Program-made: the position numbers and the translations under genes
Assembly: GCA_023055355.1 (NCBI GenBank)
Contig: JALJCS010000051.1
Coordinates: forward strand, 1,488,001 to 1,552,000
Reading direction: 5' to 3'
DNA length: 64,000 nt
Origin: Agelaius tricolor
Taxonomy: Eukaryota; Chordata; Aves; Passeriformes; Icteridae
Shown here: positions 35,491 to 47,773 of the stretch, in pieces
Layout of the letters: the number at the start of each line of letters is the position of its first letter
How positions within the stretch are numbered: the first letter of the stretch is position 1
Notes under the pieces: generated by a model
Databases searched by the model: none
Seen by the model: the letters and a program-made list of their open reading frames with translations, nothing else
What the model was told of the DNA's origin: nothing

Positions 35491-36071
35491 CTTTAGCACA
35501 AAGAGGAGAAACCATGAGTGACTGCAAGCTGACCTGGGTGCTCTGGGTCAGCTGCAAGGATTCACAGCTTTTCCTGACCCAGCCTATCATCCCAGGAGAT
35601 ATTGGGGAGCTTGTATCCCCCCCCAGAATTCAGACAATCCCCCAAGCTATGGCCGGGCAGTAAAGTCCCCATGCCCTCGGATCCCAGGAAAGGAGACTCG
35701 GTGAAAGCAAGATGAGATTGTTCTTTTGTTGCTAGGAAGGTGCAAATATAAAAGAGCCAGTGATATTAGACCTGGTCCTATTGGCTGAGAAACTCATCCA
35801 GCCCTAGTCTTTGTGGCTAAGGGACACAAGGAAATATCCTGATGATTTCCCCAGTCTATGGCAGGCAGATAGGAGCTTGCTTTGGCTACACTCAGGGTTG
35901 GTAGAGGATGCCACAGCGCTTCAGCCAAGAGCTCCTCCACCAAGCTGGGGAACAGGCAGCTGCTAAAAGAATGGGCTTTCCCTGGAGAGCAAGGTGACAG
36001 AGAGAGTTCAGGGTGTATGGGCTGGACCACAGGCAAAACAGACACCACCAAACCCTCACTGTTTTTCTGAC

Positions 36072-36282
36072 CTGCTGCTGCCTTGCCCATGGCCTTGGCC
36101 TTGGCCTTGGCCTCAGCCCTGGCCTTGGCTTCTGCCATGGGCTTGAGCTCTGCCTGTTGAGCCTTTGGCCTCCTGTGTGCTTCGTGGTCCTGCAGCACCT
36201 CTGGAGGCAGTGTCTCACCCATGGCACGTGGAGGCATAACAAAGCTCTTTTGGTACTCAGACCCCACTGCCATCCGCAGGAT
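36072..36282 (-). CDS. HYDIN: HYDIN-B exon, GETLPPEVL and Ala/Lys-rich segment
   Basis: The 211-nt exon encodes ILRMAVGSEYQKSFVMPPRA, then GETLPPEVLQDHE and a KAKAKA-rich helical tail from hexamer repeats. The donor is AGCAG|GTCAG. It is absent from A and C. Confidence 0.78.
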
Positions 36283-36539
36283 CTGTATGTGGAGGGAAGA
36301 GAAACCATACGCAAGATTCCTTTTCTTGCCTTTCATCACACAGACTCAATCAACCCATTTTCTGTCTCCTCCCTTCCTCCCAATAACACCAACTATTTAG
36401 TTTAGGTCCTCCCACAGCATGTCAGCAGAGCTGGCTTTGCCCTGGGGATTGCCTCCATCTCCCTGGCACAAGCCTGGGAATGCTGGAGTGCTGTGAAGCT
36501 TGGGCAGCGTGTACATGGGGACCAGACCTGCCTTCTCAC

Positions 36540-36596
36540 CTTCTCCTCCTCAAGGTACTGCTCATCAAAATCCAGTGAGTGAGACTCACAGGGTAC
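36540..36596 (-). CDS. HYDIN: HYDIN-B exon, SLDFDEQYLEEEK
   Basis: The 57-nt phase 0-0 exon encodes VPCESHSLDFDEQYLEEEK between a tgtgcag acceptor and an AAG|GTGAG donor. I saw no copy of it in A or C. Confidence 0.8.
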
Positions 36597-37296
36597 CTGC
36601 ACAGCACCAGGCAGCTCTGGCAGCACACAGAGCTGTGGTAACAACCATGTGAGGGCCAGCAATAAATGAACCAGGGCACACAGGCCCTCTGCCCTCTGAG
36701 GGGTCACCCACAGCCAGGAGAAACAGAGACAGCACTGAGGCATTCCAGGAGAAAAGGCACCTGCATGCAAGTATTGGCAAGCAACATAGATGCAACAAGG
36801 GAGTCACCCAGGGCAACACAGACAGGGCCAGCAGCTGGAAATATCTGTGGGCTTTTGACTGGAAATGAGTGAAGTGGGGATTATTCTGGGACAGTCTCTC
36901 CAACGGTAGTGACTGGAAGCCCAACTTCTTCCCTTGATTATTGTGTGGATTAAGCAAGAGCTTTAGACAAGAGCATCTCCTTGGAGGTCAGGCTTTAGGT
37001 GTGGATCAGCAGAGAGATGTCTCAGGGACACACCCCTCAGAGCACCCCCACTGGGAGCCTGCCTGCCCCAGAGGCAGTGTTAGGTACCCTGAAAAAGAGG
37101 CATTCCCAGCATTGTGGAGAGGGTTGGAGATGGCCATTTTAGAGCAGCTTGGATGCCAGATGTGTCCCTCAAAGGTTGGGCTTCCAAGCCCCAGAGCCAA
37201 CAAAGGGGCTGGGAAGGGAGCCCTGGAGCGAGGTGGGCAGGAACCTGCTGGCCGTGGTGCCAAGGCAAGGAGCTGTGCCAGGGATGTGTGTGGTAC

Positions 37297-37506
37297 CTGT
37301 AAGCCACAGTTGATCTCCTGGGGCCTCACGGAGTAGCGGACACGTGAGATCTCCCCGGTCACCAGCACCTCGTAGGTGGGGCCTCCCTCCACGTGGCACA
37401 GCGCCGTGACATCGGAGATGGTGTTGAGGTGGCCAGAGTAGGTGAAGGAGACCTGCTGGCTCTCACCTGGCTGCAGCACACCTGACATTGGCAGGATACT
37501 GAAAGC
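37297..37506 (-). CDS. HYDIN: HYDIN-B exon homologous to exon 17 (ancestral form)
   Basis: The 210-nt phase 0-0 exon encodes VLQPGESQQVSFTYSGH and EINCGLQ, with a ggatccatccag-type acceptor and CAG|GTACCA donor. Unlike A and C it has its own donor and conserved residues. Confidence 0.9.
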
Positions 37507-37689
37507 CTGGATGGAAGACAGGAGAGATTGAGCTGTTGAGCATGGCAATGGATGCAGAAGAGCATCTTGGAGCAAAGTGCAGCTGTACCTGGAGGGGCCT
37601 ATTCCCCAAACACTGCCAGAATCACCCTCATCTCATCCTGCATCCATGCCACTGACCAGTGCAGGGACCATGGGGAAAATCTTCTCCCA

Positions 37690-37888
37690 CACTCCAGGCA
37701 CTGACTGGCCCCAGCTCCATTTGCTTGACAAAATGGCAGCCCAGGCACTGCCTGGATGGCTCTGCCTGGGAGAGGGAACAGCACCAGGGAGCTGCATCCC
37801 TCTGGCATCACACTGACACCCACAGCAGCACAGCAGGGTGGAATTCTGCTGCAGCAAGAACGACTTTTGGTTTAAGTCTGAGAACATT
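37690..37888 (+). repeat. Displaced intron fragment at the B/C junction
   Basis: Matches 6959-7139 (intron between exons 14 and 15 of copy A) in the same orientation, including ttgacaaaatggcagccc and gacttttggtttaag. It is joined on the left to sequence matching 2895 and on the right, at 37888/37889, to the reverse complement of 16136. Confidence 0.85.
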
Positions 37889-38253
37889 GGGATGCTCTGT
37901 GACCTTTATGTGCATCCCCCAAGCAGCTCAGTGGGAGGAAAAGCCAGCTGAGGTGGTCGGTGGATTCTCCCTCAGTTTTGGCAGAGGCTTTGAGCCAGGA
38001 GGTTTCTCAGGACGGATGTTAGCTTTGGAAACCTCTCCTGAGCTTGCAAGTGTGGGGTGAAACTCCCTGCTGTGCCAGTGAACAACAAGTTATCCTCTGA
38101 TCCTTGTGGGACCCTCATGGCTTGGCTCAGCCTTTGCTGGGGAGCTGCTGCTGCTCCTCCCTAAGTGCTTTGCTCTCCTGCACTCCCACTTCTCTCTGCA
38201 AATCTGTGGCTTATTAAATGATCAGCTGGCCTTGTCTCTCCCTGGGGCTGCAG

Positions 38254-38446
38254 GCAGTGTCGTTTGCTGCACCCATCGGGTGAGGAGTGGCTGGAAAACT
38301 TCATGGAGGAGAAAGAAGTAGAGAAGGTGCAGGGCTTTTCTGAAGATCACACTGCCCTCCTGAGAAGCAGGGTCCAGGAGAAGAAGGCAAAGGTGCAAGA
38401 TGACCCCCTGCTGTTCGCCAGTGAAAATTTTTTCATTGAGCCATTG
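38254..38446 (+). CDS. HYDIN: HYDIN-C exon 8
   Basis: Same 193-nt exon as A 15771-15579, with HPSGEEWLENFMEEKEVEKV and a TTG|GTAAGTG donor. Confidence 0.88.
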
Positions 38447-39516
38447 GTAAGTGACACTGGAGAACCTCATTTTCTTCCTCTTCCTCTTCCTCCTCCCAAG
38501 CACCCTTCCCCCGGCTGCAGTCACTGGGCAGATCCTCAGCTGGCCCCATGTGCTGGCAGGGAGGATGTGGAGTTTCTGGAGCGGCTGCAGAGCTCCCTGC
38601 TCAAAGCATTTGTGCCCTGCAGGCTCAAGGCAGGGCTGGGAGCCTGACACAGCCCAGCTCTGCTGCCAGGCTGGAGCTCAAGGCCCTGTGTGCGTGTCCT
38701 TGCAGTGTCACAGGGAGCAGTTCCTGTAGGCAGGGGCTCCCCCCACACGTGGGGCTCAGCAGAGGCTGTTGGAGCACTGCCAGCTCACACACTGACCTGA
38801 AGCTTGCAATGGTTCCCTGGCAAAAGGAGGCCAAATTCAGCCCAAGGTTAATGACAGAAATGCCAATCCCCTCCTGTAACCATGCCTTGCACTATTGCTG
38901 AGTGTCCCTTCCAGTGTCATCCTTGTGTGAGCCTGGACACAAGGGTGCAAGGCTGAAATGGGCCTTTGGAGTTCTCCTGCACACAGGGACACAAAACCTT
39001 TTCCTTTTCTGGTGATGCAAGCAAACTGCCACGTGCTCCCATCAGCCAGAGCCCTGATTCTGAGTACTGGCATTGGGAGAGATGATGAATGCCTGGTGTC
39101 TGCACGGAGCAAAATCCCTTCTCATCTTGCAGTAAAGCCCAGAATAATCCCAACCTCTGCTTTCTTTCAAAATAGCTTAACTAATATCTGTAGTTGTCTC
39201 TTCTTGGTTACTCCTATGGCCCATCTAAGGCCAAGAGCCACCAGTGCACAGTGGCACTTACATCCCATGGAGCTGACAGCAGCATGATGGGACCAAGAGC
39301 TTGTGTCAGAGCAGCAGGAATATTGTGGAGAGTGGCAGCTGATCAGCTGAGCATTGAGAGCTTCCAGCGCTGTGTTGAGCTGGGTTTGGAGGCTTTCCTT
39401 GGCTGCTTGTGTTGTTCACTCATCATTGATGCTCAATCAAGGCTTACAGGCCTGTGGTTGGAAACAAGAAATGTGGAGTTTGAAGAGCAATGCTTTGCTG
39501 TCTCTTTCTGTTGTAG

Positions 39517-39616
39517 GAGGGAGAAATTGGGCCGAATTGTTCGGCTGAAATCACGGTGACCTTCAAAGCCCTGGAAGCACTGGAGTATCAAAGTGTGGCT
39601 TACTGCCATGTCTCAG
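39517..39616 (+). CDS. HYDIN: HYDIN-C exon 9
   Basis: 100 nt after ttgtag; encodes EGEIGPNCSAEITVTFKALE. Same reading as copy A. Confidence 0.92.
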
Positions 39617-40319
39617 GTGCAGCTCCTTTGCCCTGCTCCTGTCCCCCTCAGTGAAGCCATGGTGCAAGCCTGAGCCCACTGGGCTCCCATGGAAGTGCTG
39701 GGAAGAGTCCCTGGTCAGCAGGGCAGTGCTGGCACATCCCCCCTGGCCCTGCAGCCTCCAGGGAGTCTCCTGTGCAAGGCCAGGGCTCAGAATGCTGGCT
39801 CTGCCTTACTGATCCCAGAACAGCCCAGGCAGTGCAGGGAGAGGTTTTCATGCCACAGCTTTGCCAGCATTTCCTCAAAGGCCAGAGAGCTCCAGAGCAG
39901 AAGAGCTTTAGTGAACGAGCACTAAGCCCCTGCAGGCCCCTGGCCTCCAGGATGGGTCCATTTGCCATGGATCCATCATCAGGTGGAAGGAGCTGAGTTA
40001 GAAATGTGCTCCCTGGCCCTGGATCACCTCCCAGTGCCCAGACAGCAGCAGAGCAGAGGTGGCTGAGCCCCACTGAGCACAGGGTGTTTGTAGAAGGAGC
40101 ACCCTTGGCCAGCAGCTGCTTCTCTGCCTGTGTGGGAGTTGTCCCCTTGCAGCTCTCACTCTGTGGAAACAGAACACAGTGCTGAGTGTCAGAAGGGGAG
40201 CACTTGGGCAACAAAGGCCTGTGCTCCTGGCCCGGGTAGTTTGGTAATTGCCAAACTCATCATGAGCTTTTGTGCCTGCACTGAATGGATTTCAAAGCTC
40301 CTCTAGGTGCACGGGAAGG

Positions 40320-40450
40320 AAACCACAGAATCACAGTATGATGAGGGTGGGGTGGACCTTAAAGATCATCTAGTGCCAAGGCCCCTGCCATGGGCAGGGA
40401 CACCTCTCCCTAGACCAGGTAGCTCCAAGCATGAGTACATCCAGCTCAGA
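40320..40450 (-). mobile_element. CR1 LINE 3' fragment (arm C)
   Basis: Reverse-complement partner of the fragment at 13570-13690, upstream of exon 10 of copy C. Confidence 0.7.
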
Positions 40451-40532
40451 GTCAGGGACTAGCACTGAGGCAGCCTGGAAAATCCAGTGTGACAGAGGGA
40501 ATGATTGTACTGCAATGGACATCTCTCCCCAG

Positions 40533-40651
40533 GCCGTGAGATCAGGCTGCCCCTGTGCCTCAGAGGGAAAGGCCAAGGACCCCTGGTTGAACTCAGCTCT
40601 TTTACGCTGAACCTTGGGAATGTTTTTGTCTACACCCCCTATGTCTATGAG
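40533..40651 (+). CDS. HYDIN: HYDIN-C exon 10 (intact frame)
   Basis: 119 nt after ctccccag; encodes GREIRLPLCLRGKGQGPLVE and NLGNVFVYTPYVYE without interruption. The critical run is GGGAAA here, against GGGGGAA in copy A. Confidence 0.92.
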
Positions 40652-41818
40652 GTGAGCAGCAGGGCTTGGGATGGATCCTGATGGCTCCTGAGGCAGCAGC
40701 AAGCCTGGTGGAGCTGTGGAATTGCTGCCAACCTGGGCAGCTGTGAGCAGGGAATATTTGATGTACTGCTCAAACCTGGGGGGTCAGAAACGTGTGTCTG
40801 TTGTTCCTGAAGCCCCAGTCCCTGCTTTTGGGCAGCCTTCCTTAGGGATCAGCTGGGAGGCTTCCTGCAAAACAACCCCTTGCCACATGAAACCAACAGT
40901 GGGTCAAAAAGCTGCATGTTCAGAGGCTTTTGTGGCAGTGCCAGACACAAGGCACCTTTGGACTGGGCTCTGCAGAAGCAGCTGCAACAAACTGGCTGCC
41001 TTTGAGCTTCAGCCCACTGCAAACAGCTTCCAGTCAAGTGTCCCTGCTTATTGCTGAAGTCACAGGAAATCCATCCAGCCTCCTGGCTCAGTGCTGGCCA
41101 TTGCAAAGGGCTTGGGAGTTCTCTCCCTTGCTGACCAGTCCCTCACCACACTTCAGCCTTGGTGCATCTCTGGCTCTGGAAGGAGAAAAGTGTTCCTGGG
41201 AATAAAGCAAAGGATTTTTCTACCTATTTGCCTCCCCCCCAATAGTGTCAAGTTTGCAAAAAATTCATGAGGGAGCAACTGAAAGAGGTAGAAAATGAGG
41301 CACTACATCATGCCAGACACTTTCAAAAGCGCGGCTGGGGAAGGGAAAGACACGCTGAGTTTTCTTACCAAAGGATGGTGCTGTCTGTACATTTTGATGC
41401 TGATGCCTCATTCTCAATGAATTGTTTCCATGGTATGGGAAAGGTGAATGAGTAGATGGTGCTGTTGGAGCTGTGCTCACTGGGGCAGCAGCAGCTCTGG
41501 GGTGATTCACTCCGCAGCTGCAATCACCCCACTCAGGGCTCTCAGGGCCAGCTCCCCATGAGCTTGGTGATGCTGAGCAGAGGTGCACTGCTCTGTGTCC
41601 ATGGGATAAGCCCAGGGTGACTGCAGGTCTGTGGAGTTGCCACTGCTCTGCATGAAAACCCAAAGGCAGAACTTGTCCTGTTGTATCTTTTGACTTCTGC
41701 CATTCAGCAGCACAAAGCATCTTCTGCCTTTGCTGGGTGTTCATTGCATCATTAGACAATAACTCACAAGAAGGGAAGGTTCCACCTGTATTTCTATTTT
41801 GCTTTCTTGCTTCTGCAG

Positions 41819-42042
41819 GTGGAACTGATTAACCAAGGAGCTCTTGATGCTCCCTTCACCTATATCCCTTCAACCACAAATGTGGACTTCTGCTTCACGG
41901 TTGAGCCCGAGCAGGGCATGATTGCACCAGGTGGGACCCAGACTGTTCAGATCTCCTTCCATACCACCGTGCTGGGGAGCTTTGAGGAAAAATTCCAGTT
42001 CAGTGTGGCTGGATCTCCTACACCTGTGATCCTGACCATCAG
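41819..42042 (+). CDS. HYDIN: HYDIN-C exon 11
   Basis: 224 nt; VELINQGALDAPFTYIPSTT and GMIAPGGTQTVQ, ending CATCAG|GTAAGG. Confidence 0.94.
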
Positions 42043-43563
42043 GTAAGGACTCTGGGAGCTTGGTGGGCACATCTGTAGCTGTCTCTGGGACATCCCCCAC
42101 CTACCTCATTTTGGGGTTGAGCAGAGAAAAAAGGTGATGCCTGAGGTCTTAATCTCTGCTGTGATCCTGGCATTGCCTTAGTGTCAGGATGCCTCCTGCC
42201 CTGTGTGGTACCCAGGAGCTGCAATGACTCCTCCCTGCAGGGATCTCCCTCTGCCTTGGGCCATGGCAGGCAGTGGGATGGAGCAGCTCTGGGCAGCAGC
42301 TGCTCTGGGATGTCCCACCTGAACACCCAGCAAGGCCCCCAGGGCTTTGCAGATGGGCCAGCCTGGGGGATTCTGCCCCAGCAGCAGTGTTTTTAAAAAC
42401 TTCCATTAATAATCCATCCCAAATGGGCAGCAGCAGCCTCAGCTCCCCTCTCATGGCCATGCTGTGGGGGACAAGCTGTGCTCCCAGCTCCTGTGCACAG
42501 AGTGCTCTGGTGCCTCCTTTGCACAGCCAGCAAAGGGCTGATGTGGGAGTCAGGAACTGTGCAGCAGGAACTGTGCCAAGGACTGGGGTACCATCCCATG
42601 GGCTGGTGCCATGGCAGGAGACAATCCTGGCCCAGCCAAAGGGAGAAGGGCTGATCACAGGGGAGGCAGAGCTCAGTCCTCAGCACCACAGCAGCGTGAG
42701 GCCTTGTCCCTGCCAGCCTGAGCCATGTGCTGCTGGGATAATGGAGTGGAAGCAGGAGAGCTGATGCTGGCTGCTCTGCAGCTTTGGAGCTGGGCTCCTG
42801 CTGTTGGGGGGCACTGGCTCAAGGCAGTAAAGAAATGAAAGCAATCTGCACTTGATTGTACCAATAAGATAAGGGAGATGGATAAAAAGGAACAAGGAAG
42901 TTATTATTTGGCAAGAGAAAAGTGGTGAGTAGGTCTGCCCATAGTGGAGAAACAATTATGCTGGCTTTGTTTTTGGAGGAAAAGTGCTGCTTTTTTAGTT
43001 TGGAAATCAAGAGGGAACATTTCACCAGTCCTTTCCTCTAGGATTCACCTGTCCCCTGGGTAGAACTGTTGCTGCTCTTTTCAGAGGATGTTTGGGGCTC
43101 CCCTGGATTCATGTCTCAGAACTGTGTCTGTAATGACTGTGTGGGTCAAACTCTCCTGAGAAAGCTCCTCCACGGGAACAGCAGTTCCAGCTAAGAAGGA
43201 GCAAAGCAGGGAACCTGTGGCTGGAAAGGCTGGTTACAGAAGTTTGTGGGGACACCTTGATGTCCATCCCATTGCAGCTGGGGAAACTGAGGCACGGAGC
43301 CATGTCTGGGTGTGTGTTCAGGGTCCTTCATGGGACCCCCAGCATCCCAGGGGCTTCTCCTGCCTGCCCATCAGTGGCTGTTGGCTGCTGGCCACTTGGC
43401 TTGAGCTGCCTCCTGTGCACAGGGCCCTGTGCTGAGCACACGGTGCTGTGTTGGTTGGAAACCCAGGGTGCCCTGAGCCCAGGTTTTGTGCCCCGAGCCA
43501 CGACAGCCGGACCTTTGCAATGCCTTTAACCGAGCCCTTTCCTGCTCTGTCCTCGGCCTCCAG

Positions 43564-43631
43564 GGGCAGCGTCACTGCACCGAGTTTACACTTCGACCTC
43601 CCTGAGCTCGACTTCGGGGACATCTCCTTTG
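43564..43631 (+). CDS. HYDIN: HYDIN-C exon 12
   Basis: 68 nt; GSVTAPSLHFDLPELDFGDI, then SFG and a GTGAGT donor. Confidence 0.92.
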
Positions 43632-44608
43632 GTGAGTGTTGCCTGGGCTGGGACACAGTGTCAGGGATCTGTGCCTTCCAACAGAAAAGCATCCCTCACT
43701 CCTGGTCTGCCCCAGCAGCCTCTTCAGGCTGTGAACTGCAGGGCTGCTGCTGCTGCTGCCTCAGGGGGCATTTTGCCATTGTGAGATCCAATAGAACCAA
43801 GGAATAGAAAGGCAGTATTTTCTAGTGTCTCTGTCCTGCTTTAAAAGACAGATCCCCACCATGTGTGGCGGTATCTCTGGCTTTGCAAATCTGGCTTTGC
43901 TTTGGATGGAAAGCAAATCTCAGAGCCAAAGTGGGGATCCCCTTGCAGGCACAATCACAGTGAGCAGCATGGCTGTGATGTCCCTGTTTGTTGGGTGAGG
44001 TGGGACATGGTTCCTAATTGCTAATCTCAAACCAAGGCTGGGGTTTGCCCCCAGTTGAGTGGACTCTGAGCTGTCACGTGCTCAGTCTGTTTGGCCCAAA
44101 CCAAGAGATGCTTTAAGGGTCCTGCAGAGAGAAACTGCATTAAGGTGCATCACATTCTAGTTCCTGATTCCATCCTCATTTTCTTTTGCTGTAGCTTCTT
44201 CTCAATGACAACTCACTGTTTATGTATCGTGAAAACAGTGGGAATGTTGGCAGACTTACCAGGGAATTTGACAGCTTGAATTCTCAGAGTAAATGCTGGG
44301 TCTGGGTGCACACTCATCACTGAGAGATAACTGGTGCTGGTTTGGGGCAGGGGAGGGAGCTCCTTCCCCTCCCAAAGAGAGAAGCTTGCAGTGTTCAGCA
44401 GGGCTAGGAGTGGGCATTTTCAAGGCTGCAGTCTGGAATCAGTGTCAAAGGGAACTCAGTGATGATTAATTCCTCATGCAGCTTCTCGGTGAGCTGTAGT
44501 TCAGAAAATAAAGAGCTAAACTCCAATCTCACTTTTATCCTGCCAGGATATTCCCACCAGGATCATGCCATAATGGGTGCCTGAATGGATATTTGTGTCC
44601 TTTCCTAG

Positions 44609-44841
44609 GCTTTCCCTATACCCAGAGATGTCGCCTCACCAACTGCTCCATGGTGCCCGTGACATTCAAGCTCCGCATGTCGGACGATGGCACGCAGCCG
44701 GCTGTGGACAGCCTTGATCAAATCCGCAAAGAAGGTGACCCATCCTGGAGGAAGGGAATTCATTTCTATGTGGAGCCAAGGGAGTTCACCATGAATCCCA
44801 GCCAAGGAACCATCCTCCCCCAGGGACACCAGGACATTGAG
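44609..44841 (+). CDS. HYDIN: HYDIN-C exon 13
   Basis: 233 nt; RCRLTNCSMVPVTFKLRMSD and REFTMNPSQGTILPQGHQDI, ending in phase 0. Confidence 0.93.
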
Positions 44842-45267
44842 GTATGGGAAGAATCCAGCCGTAGATGCTTCAGCACCAGGGCTGAAGCTTCACTGGAGTG
44901 TGGGAGGGCTTTAGCTCTGGTGCCAGCTTTGAGCATCGTGGGAGTGAGAGATCTGCACTGCTGGGAGGCCTCTGCTAGCTGGCTTACCCGGGATGTTCCT
45001 CAAGGAGCACTGGTTTGTTTCCAAAATCCTACACTGAGATCAATACCATATGGTCAAGTCCTGAAGCCATTCTTTTGCTTTTGAGAGCGATTTCTTTGAT
45101 TGCAAGTGGGCAGAGCAAGGATGAAGGCAGAAGGTGGCTGTCAGAGAGATGTCATTGTATAAAGCAGTTAGCTTTTCTTCTTGGTCTCATTTTCCCTCTC
45201 CTGAGGAGCAGAAAAATTTGTGTTCACTGCAGGGATCTCCAGTGGAGACAAAAACCTCTGCAGCCAT

Positions 45268-45807
45268 GTGTTGCGGTTCAAATTGATTTTATCGATTCCT
45301 TGTTCTGTTGTACACCCATGTTCTCCCTGAGTTGGCTCACGCCTGTGTTTTACCCTCCCTCAATGCTGTCCCTCATGCCGTTCCCTGCCCCTTGTTCCAG
45401 CTCTTTTCCCTGCCTGTCTAGGCAACCCAGCCCCTTTTGTTCCCAAACCTTCTTTGCCACTTGAACCTCGGGCCAATCCCTGATTGCAATACCCCTTTGG
45501 AATTCCCCTATTCTTGGAGACCCCATTGGCCATGTGACCCATCCTCTTTACCCTCCTACCCCCAGTGGTCCCAGACACTTGATGTAATCCCCTCACTCCT
45601 CCCCTGAGGATTCCCTATTGATTTGCTGTTTGTATCCACCCTCTGATTTGTATTTTTACAAAAGCCCTTGCACAGGAGTGTCCAGGGCTCTTGTGCCTCT
45701 GATTCCTTTATTTGGAATAAACCCTTCCTTGTGGAACTTCAAGACAGAGAGCCTCCTCCTTTCTCCTCTGCCTGGTCCCTGTGGTGGCTTGTCTCTTGCG
45801 CTGTACA
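45268..45807 (+). mobile_element. Solo LTR, 540 bp (arm C)
   Basis: Partner of 8232-8770. It starts TGTTGCGG at 45268, has AATAAA at 45716 and ends TGTACA at 45807. Confidence 0.7.
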
Positions 45808-46295
45808 GCAAGTGGCTCTGAGGGCTCTGCCTCTGGTAAATGCCCACCCTGGGGCAGTTCCCCACTCCTGGCGTGGTGCCGGAGTTCTAAGAGCCAGCCC
45901 GGGCTCTGGGTACCATGGCAGCCATGAACTGCCCAGCACCTGCTGGGCCACACTTTGCCCTCAGCCTTCTGCTGTAAAGCTGAACTCATTGTGTTCAAGT
46001 CAGATTTCCTCTGCATTTATGTCATTGTAGTCAGATGAGAAATTGGCCCCTTAATTTGAATACAGTGGTGTGTAGAGCTTTAGTCTAATGTTTTAATGAA
46101 GCTGACCGATGCTGTAATAGCAAGGTATGTTTAACAAATCTGGTATTGCCAGAAGGCTTTTGTTACTCTGAGACTGTGCTCTACACATGGACCAGCAGAA
46201 GAATTAAAGCCAAATCCTTCCTCAAGAACTGGAGGATGTCACATGTGGGTAATGAGCTTTTGTAAGGAAGAATTTACTGTTCTTTTTTCTACCAG

Positions 46296-46396
46296 GTGAC
46301 CCTGTGTTCCAACACCGTGATGGAATTCTACAGGAGATTGCTGGTGGACCTGGAGGGTTTTGGTGAGGGAGTGGCATCAGTGGTCATCACAGCCAG
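46296..46396 (+). CDS. HYDIN: HYDIN-C exon 14
   Basis: 101 nt; VTLCSNTVMEFYRRLLVDLE, with a GCCAG|GTACC donor. Confidence 0.93.
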
Positions 46397-47637
46397 GTAC
46401 CAGCCCTTCCTGGCCTCCCCCAGGCACTGCCTTGCCCAGGCTTTGCTGGCTGCAGCTGCCAAGGAGAAGAGCTGCTTAATGGCCTCATGTTGTGCCAGCT
46501 GGACATGAGAACAGCAGTGCTTGGACAGCAGCCTGTGGTGAAAAGCACCCCTGCTCACAGCCCAGCATGGTCCTGGCCCTTTTCTAAAGGGACCAGGAAT
46601 GGTATCATTGATTGGCCTGGGTTTTGGTGCTTGAGGTGGAACAAATTTCCCGAGGGCCTCCTCTCCTTCTTCCTGCAAGAGGTGGAGTTGTGCTGGTTGT
46701 GACCACCCTGCATTGGTTTGGGACACACCAGGCAGCCTGCTGAGAGTCAGGGTCTGGTTCTGTTCATGAGGGCACATGGCAGGGGAAAGTGGCTCCCAGC
46801 AAGAGTGGGGAGGGCAAGGTCCTATGAGGGGAAAGCAGCCTTGATGTGGCAGGTCAGCTCCAGTTTTTCTCCTTCCCTGTGCTTCCCATTTTGAGCTTTA
46901 ATGTTGTCAGAGTTGAGCCCAAAAGTCGTTCTTGCTGCAGCAGAATTCCACCCTGCTGTGCTGCTGTGGGTGTCAGTGTGATGTCAGAGAGATGCAGCTC
47001 CCTGGTGCTGTTCCCTGTCCCAGGCAGAGCCATGCAGGCAGTGCCTGGGCTGCCATTCTGTAAAGCAGGTGGAGCTGGGGCCAGGCAGGGCCTGGAGCTG
47101 TGCAGTGAAGGAGCCAGGGAGCTGCAGGGCCTGGCAGGGGCTGATCAGCCCCTCTGTGGGGCAGCTGCTGTCTCGTGCCCTCCAGGGCTGGGGCAAAGAG
47201 CTGAGTTCTCAGGCAGGGCAACAGCACCATGGCAGAGAAGGGAGTCATTTTTATAAGACACTAGGGTTGTGTGTTCCTTGAGCCTTAGTGAGCCCTGATC
47301 CTTGTTGGGATGGCTCCCCCAGAGCTCGTGGCTCACTGGGACTGTTCCAGGAGTCCTTGCAAGCCTTCTTGGGTAAAGGAGGGGCTGAGGCAGCTGTGGG
47401 GCAAAGGGCTCTGCCTGGGGCACTGGGCAGCCTCTGGGTGCTGCCTCTCAGGGTTTGCCCCTCCTTGACAAGACATGTTGGAGTGGGAAGAGGTAGAAGG
47501 CAATTTATCCCTGTAGGGCTGTTCAATGTGCATTTGACAGTGACCAATGTGTTCTGCTCCATTGCACAATCTTTGGGGGGAAACGTTCTCCATTCTCTCA
47601 GTATCTCTGATTCCCCTGGGGTCATCTCTGTGCCCAG

Positions 47638-47773
47638 ATGTCTCGTTCCTGAGCTCCAAGTGTCCTTCCCAGTCGTGCTGTACAATGAGTGCCACCTGAA
47701 GGTGCCATATGAGAGGAAGATCATCATTAGGAATCCCAGCCACCTTCCTGGCTGCTACGGGCTCATTCCCCAG
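47638..47773 (+). CDS. HYDIN: HYDIN-C exon 15
   Basis: 136 nt; CLVPELQVSFPVVLYNECHL and VPYERKIIIRNPS. It differs from A at several residues (S/F, L/V, M/L, D/N), so some of the change between the arms is non-synonymous. Confidence 0.92.

Larger units (their letters stand above)
33378..37506 (-). pseudogene. HYDIN: HYDIN fragment, copy B (no 5' exons)
   Basis: Five exons on the minus strand: 37506-37297, 36596-36540, 36282-36072, 35490-35409 and 34152-33378 (a donor at about 33425 is possible in the last). They join in frame throughout. The protein keeps features closer to human HYDIN than A and C do: SFTYSGH...CHVEGGPTYEVL, SLDFDEQYLEEEK, GETLPPEVL, and RFQIYESLQQNFSYWNRVQG after the lysine repeat. 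The 5' side is cut at 37888 by the junction with copy C, so no start codon or promoter is visible. It could be a relic, or an expressed fragment from an unseen start. Confidence 0.85.

Noticed and set aside
16136..37889. Inverted repeat as a fold-back assembly artefact
   Set aside because: The arms differ in bases, indels and minisatellite structure, and the spacer carries unique sequence. It is not excluded entirely and is listed for read-level checking.
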